Shown in pieces: positions 40,130 through 48,289 of a DNA stretch of 64,000 bases. The stretch spans positions 124,001-188,000 of the forward strand of contig CAWHYZ010000022.1 in NCBI GenBank assembly GCA_963833605.1, read 5' to 3'. Origin of the DNA: JAFAXD01 sp963833605 (GTDB taxonomy: Bacteria; Pseudomonadota; Alphaproteobacteria; Rhizobiales; Xanthobacteraceae). A model generated the notes under the pieces. It saw nothing but the letters and a program-made list of their open reading frames with translations, did no database searches and was not told the DNA's origin. A program made the position numbers and the translations under genes. Each line of letters starts with the position of its first letter. Positions within the stretch are counted from its first letter, which is position 1.

Positions 40130-40885
40130 CTACCCCATCCGCACGCCGCCGTTCACGTCGAGGGTGGCGCCGGTGATGAACCGCGCCTTGGGTGAAACCA
40201 GATAGGCCACCATTTCGGCGATGTCCGCGGGCTGGCCGATATCGCCCAGCGGCATCGCCCGCCGTGCCGTATCGATCTGCTCGGTCGTCGAGTTCTCCCG
40301 CACCGCCGGCGTGTCGATGAGGCCAGGCGCGATTGCGTTGGCAGTGATGCCGAGGGGCGCGCCCTCGCTGGCGGCATGGCGGGTGATGTTGATCACGGCG
40401 GACTTCGCTGCCCCATAGGCGACGCCGGTGGACGGGTTGACCCGCAGCGCGGCGAGCGACGCGATGGTGACGATCCGCCCGTCAGGCACGCTTGCCTTCT
40501 GGCGACGGCGCAGGAACTCGCGCACGCACAGAAACGTGCCGCGGCCATTGAGCGCTTCGGTCTTGACCCAATTCTCCAGCGTTGTGTCGATGAGCCGCAG
40601 CTCCTCGCCCTTGCGCACGAACGGTCCGCCGGCGGCGGTCACCAGCACTGCGACCGGGCCGAGGCTCGCTTCGACCGCATCAAACAATCGTTGCACCGAT
40701 GCCTCGTCGGCCACGTCGACCGCGAACGCCGCATGGCTCCTGCCCGGCAGATACGCAGAAACTTGCCGTGCGCCCTCCAGATTGATGTCCGCAACCGCAA
40801 CCTGCAGGCCGTCGCGCGCAAGTGCGCGGCAAGTCTCGGCGCCGATGCCGCGCGCGCCACCCGTCACCACCGCAGTGCGTGCCAT
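40130..40885 (-). CDS. SDR family oxidoreductase
   Basis: A 251-residue short-chain dehydrogenase: the NAD(P) motif TGGARGIG (residues 8-15), the VTAAGG strand (NNAG equivalent), catalytic Ser in IASLAALR and the YGAAK catalytic pair, with AIAPGLIDTP and a C-terminal TGATLDVNGGVRMG typical of FabG-like enzymes. The ATG at 40885 has GGAGG 7 bases upstream. Substrate unknown; FabG-like ketoreduction is the default assumption. Confidence 0.88.
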   Translation of the reverse strand: MARTAVVTGGARGIGAETCRALARDGLQVAVADINLEGARQVSAYLPGRSHAAFAVDVADEASVQRLFDAVEASLGPVAVLVTAAGGPFVRKGEELRLIDTTLENWVKTEALNGRGTFLCVREFLRRRQKASVPDGRIVTIASLAALRVNPSTGVAYGAAKSAVINITRHAASEGAPLGITANAIAPGLIDTPAVRENSTTEQIDTARRAMPLGDIGQPADIAEMVAYLVSPKARFITGATLDVNGGVRMG

Positions 40886-41095
40886 TGCGTATCCTCCGGC
40901 TTTTCGTGTCCGGCTCCGGTTCATGGCTGGGCGATGCACGCGGAGTCAATCGCGGTGTGCAGGTACGTGCGCATCGTTGCGATGCGCTGGGGCCGCTTCC
41001 AGCGGTGGGGGCTTGCCGGTACCTTGCGTGTGGGACTGCCGCGAGCGCATGCGCGTGTTGACCTGCGCGGCGATCATAAAGATGGGGAGGACGCG

Positions 41096-41735
41096 ATGGC
41101 GCAGTCAAAAGGCATCCGGCGGGTCGTTACGGCCCACGACAAGGCCGGCAAGGCGGTGGTCGGCTTCGATGGCGTTTCGCCGGTGTCGGGCGGGGAGCCC
41201 GAGCTTGGGGTCGAGAGCATCACCTTGTGGGTGACCGACGACACCCCTGTTGACCTGACTGGGACCAAGGACGCTGGCAAGACCAAGGTCGGCATCCCGC
41301 CGCCCAGGAACGGCTCGATCTTCCGGATCGTCGATTTCCATCCCACCAGCAAGGAGATGGAAAACCTCGATCCTGCTTTTCTGGCGAAGATCGTCGGTCA
41401 GAAGCTCGCGCCCGGCGCCAAACCGCCGCGCCATCCGGGCATGCACCGCACCCGCAGCATTGATTATCTCGCGGTCCTCTCCGGCGAGATCGACATGTTG
41501 CTCGACGATTCCGAGGTCCACCTCAAGGCCGGCGACGTGATGGTGCAGCAGGGCACCGTGCACGCGTGGATCAACCGCGGCAAGGACGTTCTGTCGCATC
41601 GCTGTCGCCATGATCGATGCCAAGGAGCCCGGCGGCAAGCCAAAGCGGGCCGCCGCTAAGGCCAAGGCAAAAGCCAAGCCGTCGCGGGCCGCGTCCGCAA
41701 GCAAAAAAGGCAAGCGCGCGCGGGGCAAGCGGTGA
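41096..41735 (+). CDS. Cupin domain protein, one 1-base frame break
   Basis: Starts at ATG 41096 with GGGGAGG 5 bases upstream. The cupin motif is visible in HPGMHRTRSIDYLAVLSGEIDMLLDD ... GDVMVQQGTVHAWINRGKD. After that the frame breaks near 41590: GACGTTCTG should be GACGTCTG, giving GKDVCRIAVAMIDAKEP, the conserved end of this cupin group. A Lys/Ala-rich tail follows to a TGA at 41733-41735. In the repaired frame the stop overlaps the GTG start of the next gene (GTGA), as expected for a coupled pair, which supports the repair. About 212 residues. Probable small-molecule-binding or dioxygenase-like protein. Confidence 0.8.
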
Positions 41736-43543
41736 GCAAGACGCAGACGCACGCGTTCCGGCTGGCGCTCGCCGGGGATCGGCCGCCGGTCGATTATGAG
41801 CGCGCGCCGACCTACCCGGGCATGATCAAGGAACGCGACGTGCTCGTTCCGATGCGCGATGGTGTGAAGATCGCGGTCGATGTGTTTCGCCCCGACACCA
41901 CGGAAAAACTGCCAGCGCTGCTCGCGCTCGCGATCCACAACAAGGACCTGCAGGGCCCCGATCTCGCGCAGGCGGGCGGAACCCAGCCCGCATGGTCGAG
42001 CTTGTGGACCGGGCCGGCGGAAGCGGGCGACACGCGTTTCCTGGTGTCGCGCGGCTATGTGCACGTGATCGGCAATCCGCGCTCCATCGGCAAATCGGAG
42101 AGCGGCGGCTCGCGCGCCTTCGACAGCTATGACCTGATCGAATGGATCGCGGCGCAGCCCTGGTGCGACGGCCAGGTCGGTATGATCGGGATTTCCGGTT
42201 TCGGTGCCGAGCAGCTCGCCGTCGCCAAGCTCAAGCCGCCGCACCTCAAGGCGATCTTTCCGTTCGATCCGCGCGGCGCCTATGGGGAGTTCGGCGGGTT
42301 TCGCGACGAGTATCCGGGCGGTGTCATTCACCTGTTTCGCTTTCTGCTGCAGGGCTACGCGGCGGCGCATCAGCAAAAAGGCCAGCCGAAGCCGCTGCCG
42401 CCCGAGCGCGAGAAGCTTTGGCAGGAGGCGATGGCCAATCCGGACTATCAGATGTATCCGCACGTCTGGAATGTGGTCGCCCAGAAGGGCCAGCACCTGC
42501 CGGCCTATTTCGACGTGCTGGTCGACCCCTACGATAAGGAAGCCGCGGTCGCAAAAAGCGAGCAGGAATTCGCCAACATCGATATCCCGACCTACACCGG
42601 CTCAGGCTGGTACGGCTACACCTACAAGACCCACCTCAACGGCGCCCAGAACTGGTACCGCAATATCAAGCCGCCGGTGAAGAAGCTGATGCTCACCGGG
42701 CCGGCGCACCTCGACCGGCCGTTCAAGGCGTTCCACAACGAAATCCTGCGTTGGTACGACCATTGGTTCAAACGGCTCGACACCGGAATTCTCAATGATC
42801 CTCCCGTGCGGTTCTGGGTCATGGGTGCCAACCAATGGCGCAGCGGCCTCGACTGGCCGCTGCCCGAGACCGAGTGGGTCAAGTTTTATCTGCGCGGCTG
42901 GGAGCGACTGACGACCGATGCGTTCGTGCCGTCAAGCGCCGACGACTATGAGGCGCCCGACGCCTTCGCGCAGATGCCCGCGAGCCAGACCAACCGGATC
43001 CAGAAGCTGCGGTACCTGAGCGAACCATTGGCCGAGGACCTCACCATTGCGGGGCCAAGCGTGCTCAACCTGTTTGCGTCGCTCGATCAGGACGACACCA
43101 ATTTCATCGTCGTGCTCAAGGATGTGGGCCCCGACGAGTTCGTGCCCACCGCGCGCGAAGGTGAGCGCGGCCTGAACGCCGATCTCACCGAGCGCGAACT
43201 CACCCGCGGCTGGCTCAAGGCCTCGCACCGCGCTCTCGATCCCAAGCGCTCGTTGCCCGGCCGGCCGTGGCATCCGCTCACGCGCGCGGCCCAGCAGCCG
43301 GTGGTGCCGGGCGAGATCAACGAATACGCGATCGAGATTCTGGCAACGGCTAATCAGTTCAAGCGCGGCCACCGCATCTGCGTGGAAATCAAGAGCCTCG
43401 ATCTTGCGACCGGTGTCGGCGGCGCCACCAATGTCGAGTACATTCCGTATCACATCTGCAGCAGCAAAACCGTGCTGCACAAGATCTTCCACGATCCGCA
43501 GCATCCGTCGCACCTGTTGCTGCCGGTCATTCCGGAGGAGTAG
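41732..43543 (+). CDS. CocE/NonD family alpha/beta hydrolase (X-Pro dipeptidyl-peptidase type)
   Basis: A 603-residue serine hydrolase: N-terminal VLVPMRDGVKIAVDVFRP, the oxyanion region RGYVHVIGNPRSIGKSE, the nucleophile elbow GISGFGAEQ (about residues 155-163), a helical cap, and the C-terminal jelly-roll domain ending HLLLPVIPEE. The family includes cocaine esterase, X-Pro dipeptidyl-peptidases and glutaryl-7-ACA acylases. The Ser elbow reads GxSGxG instead of the common GxSYxG. The GTG start overlaps the cupin stop by four bases (GTGA), so the two are translationally coupled. Confidence 0.88.
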   Translation: MSKTQTHAFRLALAGDRPPVDYERAPTYPGMIKERDVLVPMRDGVKIAVDVFRPDTTEKLPALLALAIHNKDLQGPDLAQAGGTQPAWSSLWTGPAEAGDTRFLVSRGYVHVIGNPRSIGKSESGGSRAFDSYDLIEWIAAQPWCDGQVGMIGISGFGAEQLAVAKLKPPHLKAIFPFDPRGAYGEFGGFRDEYPGGVIHLFRFLLQGYAAAHQQKGQPKPLPPEREKLWQEAMANPDYQMYPHVWNVVAQKGQHLPAYFDVLVDPYDKEAAVAKSEQEFANIDIPTYTGSGWYGYTYKTHLNGAQNWYRNIKPPVKKLMLTGPAHLDRPFKAFHNEILRWYDHWFKRLDTGILNDPPVRFWVMGANQWRSGLDWPLPETEWVKFYLRGWERLTTDAFVPSSADDYEAPDAFAQMPASQTNRIQKLRYLSEPLAEDLTIAGPSVLNLFASLDQDDTNFIVVLKDVGPDEFVPTAREGERGLNADLTERELTRGWLKASHRALDPKRSLPGRPWHPLTRAAQQPVVPGEINEYAIEILATANQFKRGHRICVEIKSLDLATGVGGATNVEYIPYHICSSKTVLHKIFHDPQHPSHLLLPVIPEE

Positions 43544-43593
43544 CTTGTGCGACCCGCTCGATATGCGAGCAAAATTTAGAAGCCTCATCCTTG

Positions 43594-43768
43594 TAACTCA
43601 CGGATCACCAAACCGGCTAAGCTTGCCGGAGCGGTGGCGGATGGGAGACCGTGTCGTCCAAGGGCTTTGAAGCCCGTTCCTCAGCGCGGTTCTCCATCCG
43701 TCGTTCCATCGAACCCGAACAGTCGCGAGGGCCGCTACGCGAGCCCGATTGCGCAAGGAGGGGTAAAG
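43594..43768 (+). ncRNA. Candidate IS110 bridge RNA with readable guide loops
   Basis: The 175 nt between the left end and the transposase ATG fold into a 5' hairpin (43613-43629, CCGGC/GCCGG) and a long stem (43638-43651 with 43687-43700) that encloses an internal loop with its own hairpin (43662-43675). In the loop, 43654-43659 (TCGTCC) mirrors the left target TCATCC, and 43676-43684 (GTTCCTCAG) is the reverse complement, with one G-U wobble, of core plus right target CTGAGGAGC. Further on, ACAGTCGC at 43719-43726 equals the element's right end (44710-44717), and CAAG at 43754-43757 is complementary to CTTG at the left junction. This is the target/donor guide order expected of a bridge RNA. 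Confidence 0.7.
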
Positions 43769-44701
43769 ATGGATGCGATTTATGTGGGTGTCGACGTATC
43801 GAAGGACCGGCTGGATGTGCATGTGCGGCCCAGCGCGGAAGCGTTTGTGGTGGCGCGTGATGGCAAGGGCCTGGAAGAGTTGGTCGAGCGGTTGCGCACC
43901 CTTGCGCCGCACCTGATTGCGGTGGAAGCGACCGGCGGGTTCGAGACGATCGTGGCCGCGGCCGTCGCGGGCGCTGGCTTGCCGTTGGTGGTGGTGAACC
44001 CGGCGCAGGTTCGTCACTTCGCGCAAGCCGTCGGCAAGCGGGCGAAGACCGATCCGATCGACGCGGCCGTCATCGCCCACTTTGTTGAGGCGGTGAAGCC
44101 CGAGTTGCGGGCACTTCCGGATGAAGCTCAACGTCTGCTCGCGGAGTTGGTCGGCCGCCGCCGGCAGATCATCGAGATGCTGGTTGCCGAACGCCAGCGC
44201 GAGAAGCGTGTTGCCAATGCGCGGGTGCGCAAGAGCCTCGCACGACACATCAAAGTGCTCGAAAAGGAGTTGCCGGAGATCGACGACGACATTGGCACCC
44301 TGGTCCGCGGCTCCCCGGTGTGGCGTGAGAAAGAAGATCTTCTGGTCTCTTGTCCTGGCATCGGCCCCACGCTGGCGCGCACCATGCTGGCCGAGGTGCC
44401 CGAACTGGGCGCCCTCGACCGTCGTGCCATTGCCAGCCTGGTCGGGGTCGCCCCTTACACCCGCACGTCCGGACGTTGGAAAGGCAAAAGCATGATCGGC
44501 GGCGGCCGCGCTCCGGCTCGGACAGCCATCTTCCTCGCCGCGCTCGTGGCCAGCCGTTACAACCCCAGCCTCAAAATCTTCTATCAACGTCTGCTCACCG
44601 CCGGTAAGCCGAAAATGGTCGCCCTCATCGCCGTTGCTCGTAAGCTCCTCACCATTCTCAACGCCATGCTCAGAGATAAAACGAAATGGCAGCACGCTTG
44701 A
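43769..44701 (+). CDS. IS110 family transposase (bridge-RNA-guided recombinase type)
   Basis: A 310-residue intact transposase. The N-terminal RuvC-like DEDD domain has D9 (GVDVSKDRLDVHV), E53 (AVEATGG), D95 and D98 (KTDPIDA). After a coiled linker, the C-terminal Tnp20 domain has LVSCPGIGPTLARTMLAEVPELG, the SLVGVAPYTRTSGRWKGKS block and RYNPSLKIFYQRL. AAGGAGG lies 7 bases before the ATG at 43769 and overlaps the candidate donor-guide CAAG, hinting that bridge RNA use and translation compete. No frame break, so the element looks potentially active. Confidence 0.93.
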   Translation: MDAIYVGVDVSKDRLDVHVRPSAEAFVVARDGKGLEELVERLRTLAPHLIAVEATGGFETIVAAAVAGAGLPLVVVNPAQVRHFAQAVGKRAKTDPIDAAVIAHFVEAVKPELRALPDEAQRLLAELVGRRRQIIEMLVAERQREKRVANARVRKSLARHIKVLEKELPEIDDDIGTLVRGSPVWREKEDLLVSCPGIGPTLARTMLAEVPELGALDRRAIASLVGVAPYTRTSGRWKGKSMIGGGRAPARTAIFLAALVASRYNPSLKIFYQRLLTAGKPKMVALIAVARKLLTILNAMLRDKTKWQHA

Positions 44702-44718
44702 CAAACAAGACAGTCGCT

Positions 44719-44828
44719 GAGGAGCGAGCGTAGCGAGCGTCTCGAAGGATGGCCAAAGGCGAGGGCGTTCCCCTTGGCCATCCTTCGAGACGCCTCGGTC
44801 CTTTGGACCGAGGCTCCTCAGGATGAGG
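44719..44828. repeat. Palindromic dispersed repeat, target of the IS110 insertion
   Basis: The remaining right part of a ~120-bp inverted repeat. Arms 44738-44755 and 44775-44792 (CGTCTCGAAGGATGGCCA and its complement) are perfect over 18 bp. A 9-bp hairpin CCTCGGTCC-TTT-GGACCGAGG follows at 44793-44813. The outer arm GCTCCTCAGGATGAGG (44813-44828) pairs with CCTCATCCT/GAGGAGC, which the IS has split apart. Repeats of this kind are scattered in Bradyrhizobium-like genomes. Confidence 0.7.
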
Positions 44829-44852
44829 CCCGTGTAATTAGGAGAGAACCCC

Positions 44853-45620
44853 ATGGGCAAAGGTCATCGCGACAAAGTCGCCGTGGTGTCAGGCGCGGCG
44901 GAAGGGCTCGGCCAGGCATTCGCGCTGCGACTGGCGGAGGACGGCGTGCATATCGCCATCGCCGATCGCAAAACGGCGGATGAGACTGCCAAAAAGATCA
45001 AGGCGCACGGACGCGAGGCGCTGGCCGTTGCATGCGATGTCAGCAGTGAAGCCGACGTTGCGGCGCTCGCCAAGGCGGTCGAGCAGAAATTCGGCCGCTG
45101 CGACATTCTGGTGAATGCGGCCGGCATCTATCCGCCGCAGCCGTTCGCCGACATGAGCTTCGCCGACTGGCGGCGCATGCTGTCGATCAATCTCAATTCC
45201 ATGTTCCTGATGACCAAGGCGTTCGCCGCCGGCATGCGGTCGCGCCGGTGGGGCCGCATCGTCAACATCGCGTCCGACACGGTGAGCCAGGCGATGCCCA
45301 ACTATGTGCACTACATCACCAGCAAGATGGGGGTCATCGGCTTCACCCGCGCCATCGCCAGCGAGTTCGGGCCCGATGGCGTCACCGCCAACGTGATCGC
45401 GCCCGGGCTGACGCGCACCCCCGGCACGCTGGCGCGCGGGAACTGGCCCGGTGGCAAATCGGCGGAGGAGTTCTTCGAGTTCGCCGGTGCCCATCATCCG
45501 ATCCCGCGTGTTGGTACGCCGGATGACATGGTGGGGACATTGTCCTACCTCACCAGCGACGATGCCGCCTATGTGACGGGACAGACACTCTTTGTTTGCG
45601 GTGGCCTTGTGAGAGCGTGA
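44853..45620 (+). CDS. SDR family oxidoreductase
   Basis: A 255-residue short-chain dehydrogenase: SGAAEGLGQA (cofactor-binding glycine motif with S in the first position), NAAGIYPP, catalytic Ser in NIASDTVSQ, YITSK catalytic Tyr/Lys and NVIAPGLTRTPGT. FabG-like fold, NAD(P)-dependent. AGGAG lies about 8 bases before the ATG. The DUF302 gene follows after one base, so the two are surely co-transcribed. Confidence 0.9.
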   Translation: MGKGHRDKVAVVSGAAEGLGQAFALRLAEDGVHIAIADRKTADETAKKIKAHGREALAVACDVSSEADVAALAKAVEQKFGRCDILVNAAGIYPPQPFADMSFADWRRMLSINLNSMFLMTKAFAAGMRSRRWGRIVNIASDTVSQAMPNYVHYITSKMGVIGFTRAIASEFGPDGVTANVIAPGLTRTPGTLARGNWPGGKSAEEFFEFAGAHHPIPRVGTPDDMVGTLSYLTSDDAAYVTGQTLFVCGGLVRA

Positions 45621-45621
45621 G

Positions 45622-46026
45622 ATGAGTGACAACGGGTTGGTGACTTTGCCGAGCCGGTTCTCGGTGCGCGAGACCATCGACCGGCTGGTCGAAAAAGTCA
45701 CATCGCTCGGCCTCAACGTGTTTGCGCGCGTCGATCACGCCGCCGGTGCCGCGAAAATCGGGATGCCGCTGCGGCCGACCGAACTTCTGATCTTCGGCAA
45801 TCCCAAGGGTGGCACCCCGCTGATGCTGGACCAGCAGACCGCCGGCATCGATTTGCCCATCAAGGCGCTGGCCTATGAGGATGCGGATGGAAAGGTTTGG
45901 CTCGCCTACAACGACGCGCAATGGATCGCCGCACGCCACGGGCTCGGGGCCGCGAGCGCGGATGCGATCAAGGCCGTCGCGGCCGGCATGGCCACGGTGA
46001 TGCGCTACGCGGCGGAGGGATCATAG
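45622..46026 (+). CDS. DUF302 domain-containing protein
   Basis: A 134-residue protein with the DUF302 pattern: FSVRETIDRLVEKVTSLGLNVFARVDHAAGA near the start, RPTELLIFGNPKGGTPLM and LPIKALAYEDADGKVWLAYND. Function of the family is not settled. Starts one base after the SDR stop. Its TAG stop overlaps the stop of the convergent DoxX gene (shared TCATAG, 46021-46026). Confidence 0.85.
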   Translation: MSDNGLVTLPSRFSVRETIDRLVEKVTSLGLNVFARVDHAAGAAKIGMPLRPTELLIFGNPKGGTPLMLDQQTAGIDLPIKALAYEDADGKVWLAYNDAQWIAARHGLGAASADAIKAVAAGMATVMRYAAEGS

Positions 46027-46446
46027 CCAGGACCGTATCGCGAACGCACCGGGTCCGGTCACCGCGAGCAACAACAAGCCGCCAACGATAGCGAGGTGTT
46101 CCAGCGAGGTCATCAACTCGCGCCGGAAATCTTCACCCTTGAGGCCGATCGGGTTGTGAACCCACCAGGTGGCGATGATGGTGAAGAGCAACAGCATCAC
46201 GGCGCCTTCGCGCGCCATGACGCCGAGCAGCACCATCATCCCGCCCGCAATATGAATGACGGCGGTCGCGGCGAGCACGACCCTCGGCTGCGGCATCTTG
46301 TGCCGGATGCAGAACCTCATCCCGTTGTCCCAGCACACGAGCTTGTCGATGCCGCTGTAGAGAAAGACGGCGCTGAGACAGACACGGACGATCAGAATGA
46401 GAACGTTGCGGTCCACGGTCCCGTCTCGGTCTTCGGCGGCTGTCAT
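46021..46446 (-). CDS. DoxX family membrane protein
   Basis: A 141-residue integral membrane protein with four hydrophobic segments (about 15-32, 60-78, 82-95 and 118-135) and the DoxX signature FLYSGIDKL near residue 35, plus a conserved HIAGGMMVLLGV. DoxX relatives act in membrane redox or thiosulfate oxidation modules; here the role is unknown. Convergent with DUF302, the two coding regions overlapping by six bases. Confidence 0.85.
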   Translation of the reverse strand: MTAAEDRDGTVDRNVLILIVRVCLSAVFLYSGIDKLVCWDNGMRFCIRHKMPQPRVVLAATAVIHIAGGMMVLLGVMAREGAVMLLLFTIIATWWVHNPIGLKGEDFRRELMTSLEHLAIVGGLLLLAVTGPGAFAIRSWL

Positions 46447-46460
46447 CGCCCGCGAGGGAT

Positions 46461-46586
46461 CCTCATCGCGCGAACGCGCGATGAGGCGCCCCGAAAGCGG
46501 GCGACCCAGTAATCACGGCGGATTTGTGAGGCCCGGCCTCGAACAACAGAGTCCGGCGATTACTGGGTGCCCCGCTTGCGCGGGGC
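46461..46586. repeat. Cluster of hairpin repeats between aldehyde dehydrogenase and DoxX genes
   Basis: Three strong inverted repeats in 126 bp: a perfect 12-bp stem (46461-46486, CCTCATCGCGCG-AA-CGCGCGATGAGG), an 11-bp outer pair ACCCAGTAATC (46504-46514) / GATTACTGGGT (46558-46568), and a 7-bp hairpin GCCCCGC-TTGC-GCGGGGC (46569-46586). They lie after the minus-strand aldehyde dehydrogenase and before DoxX, so they may end that transcript. The composition is typical of dispersed intergenic repeats. Confidence 0.65.
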
Positions 46587-46603
46587 ATGACACCGGGGAG
46601 GCA

Positions 46604-48037
46604 TCACGCATTCATCTGCGTGACGAACTTGGTGTTGAGGTAAGCCTCGAGCGCGTCGGCGCCGCCCTCGGTGCCGTAGCCCGAGTCCTTCACGCCTCCG
46701 AACGGCACTTCGGGGAGTGCGAGGCCGAGGTGATTGATGGTCACCATGCCGCTCTCGATCGCATGGCCGACCGCGGCCGCGGTCTTGGTCGAGCGCGTGT
46801 AGGCATAGGCCGCAAGCCCGTAGGAGAGGCGGTTTGCCTCCTTGATCGCGTCATCGAACTTCTCGAACGTGCCGACGATGGCGATCGGACCGAACGGCTC
46901 CTCGTTCATGATGCGCGCGCTGTGCGGCACGTCGGTGAGCACCGTCGGCTCGAAGAAATAGCCCTTGTTGCCGATCCGCCGCCCGCCGGTTTCAACCTTG
47001 GCGCCCTTGGCGACCGCGTCGCTGACGAAGGCCTCCATGGCATCGAGGCGACGCGCGTGGGCCAGCGGGCCCATCCGGATGCCTTCCTCCATCCCGTCAC
47101 CGACCTTGACGGATTTTGCGGCACTCAAGAACTTGCCCATGAACTCGTCGTAGGCAGGCTTCTGCACCATGAATCGCGTCGGCGCGACACAGACCTGGCC
47201 GGCATTGCGAAACTTGGCGGCACTCAGCATCTTGGCCGCCGCGTCGATATCGGCGTCGGAAAAAACGATCGCCGGCGCGTGGCCGCCGAGTTCCATGGTG
47301 ACGCGCTTCATGTGCGCGCCTGCCAGCATGGCCAGCTGCTTACCGACCGCGGTCGAGCCGGTGAAGGATATCTTGCGGATGACCGGGTGAGCGATCAGGT
47401 AGGACGAGATCTCCGCCGGAACGCCGAACACGAGGTTGATCACGCCTGGCGGCAGTCCCGCCTTGACGAACGCATCGACCAGACCGGCGCAGGATGCGGG
47501 CGTCTCTTCCGGACCCTTGATGATGATCGAGCAGCCGGTCGCGACCGCGCCCGATATCTTGCGCACCGCCTGATTGATCGGGAAGTTCCAGGGCGTGAAC
47601 GCCGCCACCGGTCCGACCGGCTCCTTGATCTCGAGCTGATAGATGCCCTCGGCGCGCGCCGGGATGGTGCGGCCGTAGGTGCGGCGGCCTTCCTCGGCGA
47701 ACCAGTCGATGATGTCGGCGCCCGCGAGTGTCTCCATCTTGGCTTCGCCGCGCGGCTTGCCCTGCTCCAAGGTCATGTGCGTCGCAATCTCGTCGGCGCG
47801 GGCGCGCAGATTGTCGGCGGCCTTGCGCATCACCTTGTAGCGCTCGAATGCCGAAACCTTGCGCCAGGCCTCGAAGCCCTTTTGCGCGGCCGCCAGCGCC
47901 AGGTCCAGATCGGCCTGTTCGGCATGGGCGACGTTGCCGATGGCATCACCTGTCGCGGGGTTGAGCACGGGCAGCGTTTTCCCGCTCACGGCGGATTTCC
48001 AATTGCCGTCGATCAGAAGCGAAACGTCCGAATACAT
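46604..48037 (-). CDS. NAD(P)-dependent aldehyde dehydrogenase (succinate-semialdehyde dehydrogenase-like)
   Basis: A 477-residue ALDH: FTPWNFP (cofactor/substrate channel, about residue 145), GSTAVGKQL (NAD binding), MELGGHAP with the general-base Glu (about 247) and NAGQVCVAP with the catalytic Cys (about 281), then EEPFGPIA. The sequence best resembles GabD/succinate-semialdehyde-type ALDHs, but substrate choice within this superfamily cannot be fixed by eye. AGGAG 7 bases before the ATG. Monocistronic in this context. Confidence 0.9.
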   Translation of the reverse strand: MYSDVSLLIDGNWKSAVSGKTLPVLNPATGDAIGNVAHAEQADLDLALAAAQKGFEAWRKVSAFERYKVMRKAADNLRARADEIATHMTLEQGKPRGEAKMETLAGADIIDWFAEEGRRTYGRTIPARAEGIYQLEIKEPVGPVAAFTPWNFPINQAVRKISGAVATGCSIIIKGPEETPASCAGLVDAFVKAGLPPGVINLVFGVPAEISSYLIAHPVIRKISFTGSTAVGKQLAMLAGAHMKRVTMELGGHAPAIVFSDADIDAAAKMLSAAKFRNAGQVCVAPTRFMVQKPAYDEFMGKFLSAAKSVKVGDGMEEGIRMGPLAHARRLDAMEAFVSDAVAKGAKVETGGRRIGNKGYFFEPTVLTDVPHSARIMNEEPFGPIAIVGTFEKFDDAIKEANRLSYGLAAYAYTRSTKTAAAVGHAIESGMVTINHLGLALPEVPFGGVKDSGYGTEGGADALEAYLNTKFVTQMNA

Positions 48038-48289
48038 GATGAACTCCTGTGCTCTTCCCGGATTTCACCCTAGCACGATGCCGCAATGAACTCGTGTGGC
48101 GGAATCGGGACGATCCATCGTCGCCGCAAGTCAGCTCTTTAACTATTGCATGGAAACGCGGCATCGACCAAAGCCCATTCCCGATTTCGTGATTTTGGTC
48201 TCACGCCCTTGTGTCTGGGCGCCGGCGGAGATGACGCATTTCGCGCATACGTGGCAGTGCATCGGGATGGACAAACATGGAGAAGGAAG

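Larger units (their letters stand above)
43592..44718 (+). mobile_element. IS110-family insertion sequence inserted in a palindromic repeat
   Basis: About 1.13 kb. The boundaries are deduced from the split host repeat: the left flank ends CCTCATCCT (43583-43591) and the right flank resumes at CTGAGGAGCG (44717-). The intact opposite arm downstream (44813-44828, GCTCCTCAGGATGAGG) shows that the uninterrupted target was CCTCATCCTGAGGAGC. Hence the element lies between two copies of a CT core (43590-43591 and 44717-44718), with left end TGTAACTCACGG and right end ACAAGACAGTCG. There are no terminal inverted repeats and no longer target duplication, as is usual for IS110. The long non-coding 5' end precedes an intact transposase. 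Confidence 0.85.

Noticed and set aside
40376..41095. Long N-terminal extension of the cupin gene
   Set aside because: It overlaps the SDR gene on the other strand; GGGGAGG right before ATG 41096 and the family-like start there fix the shorter form.
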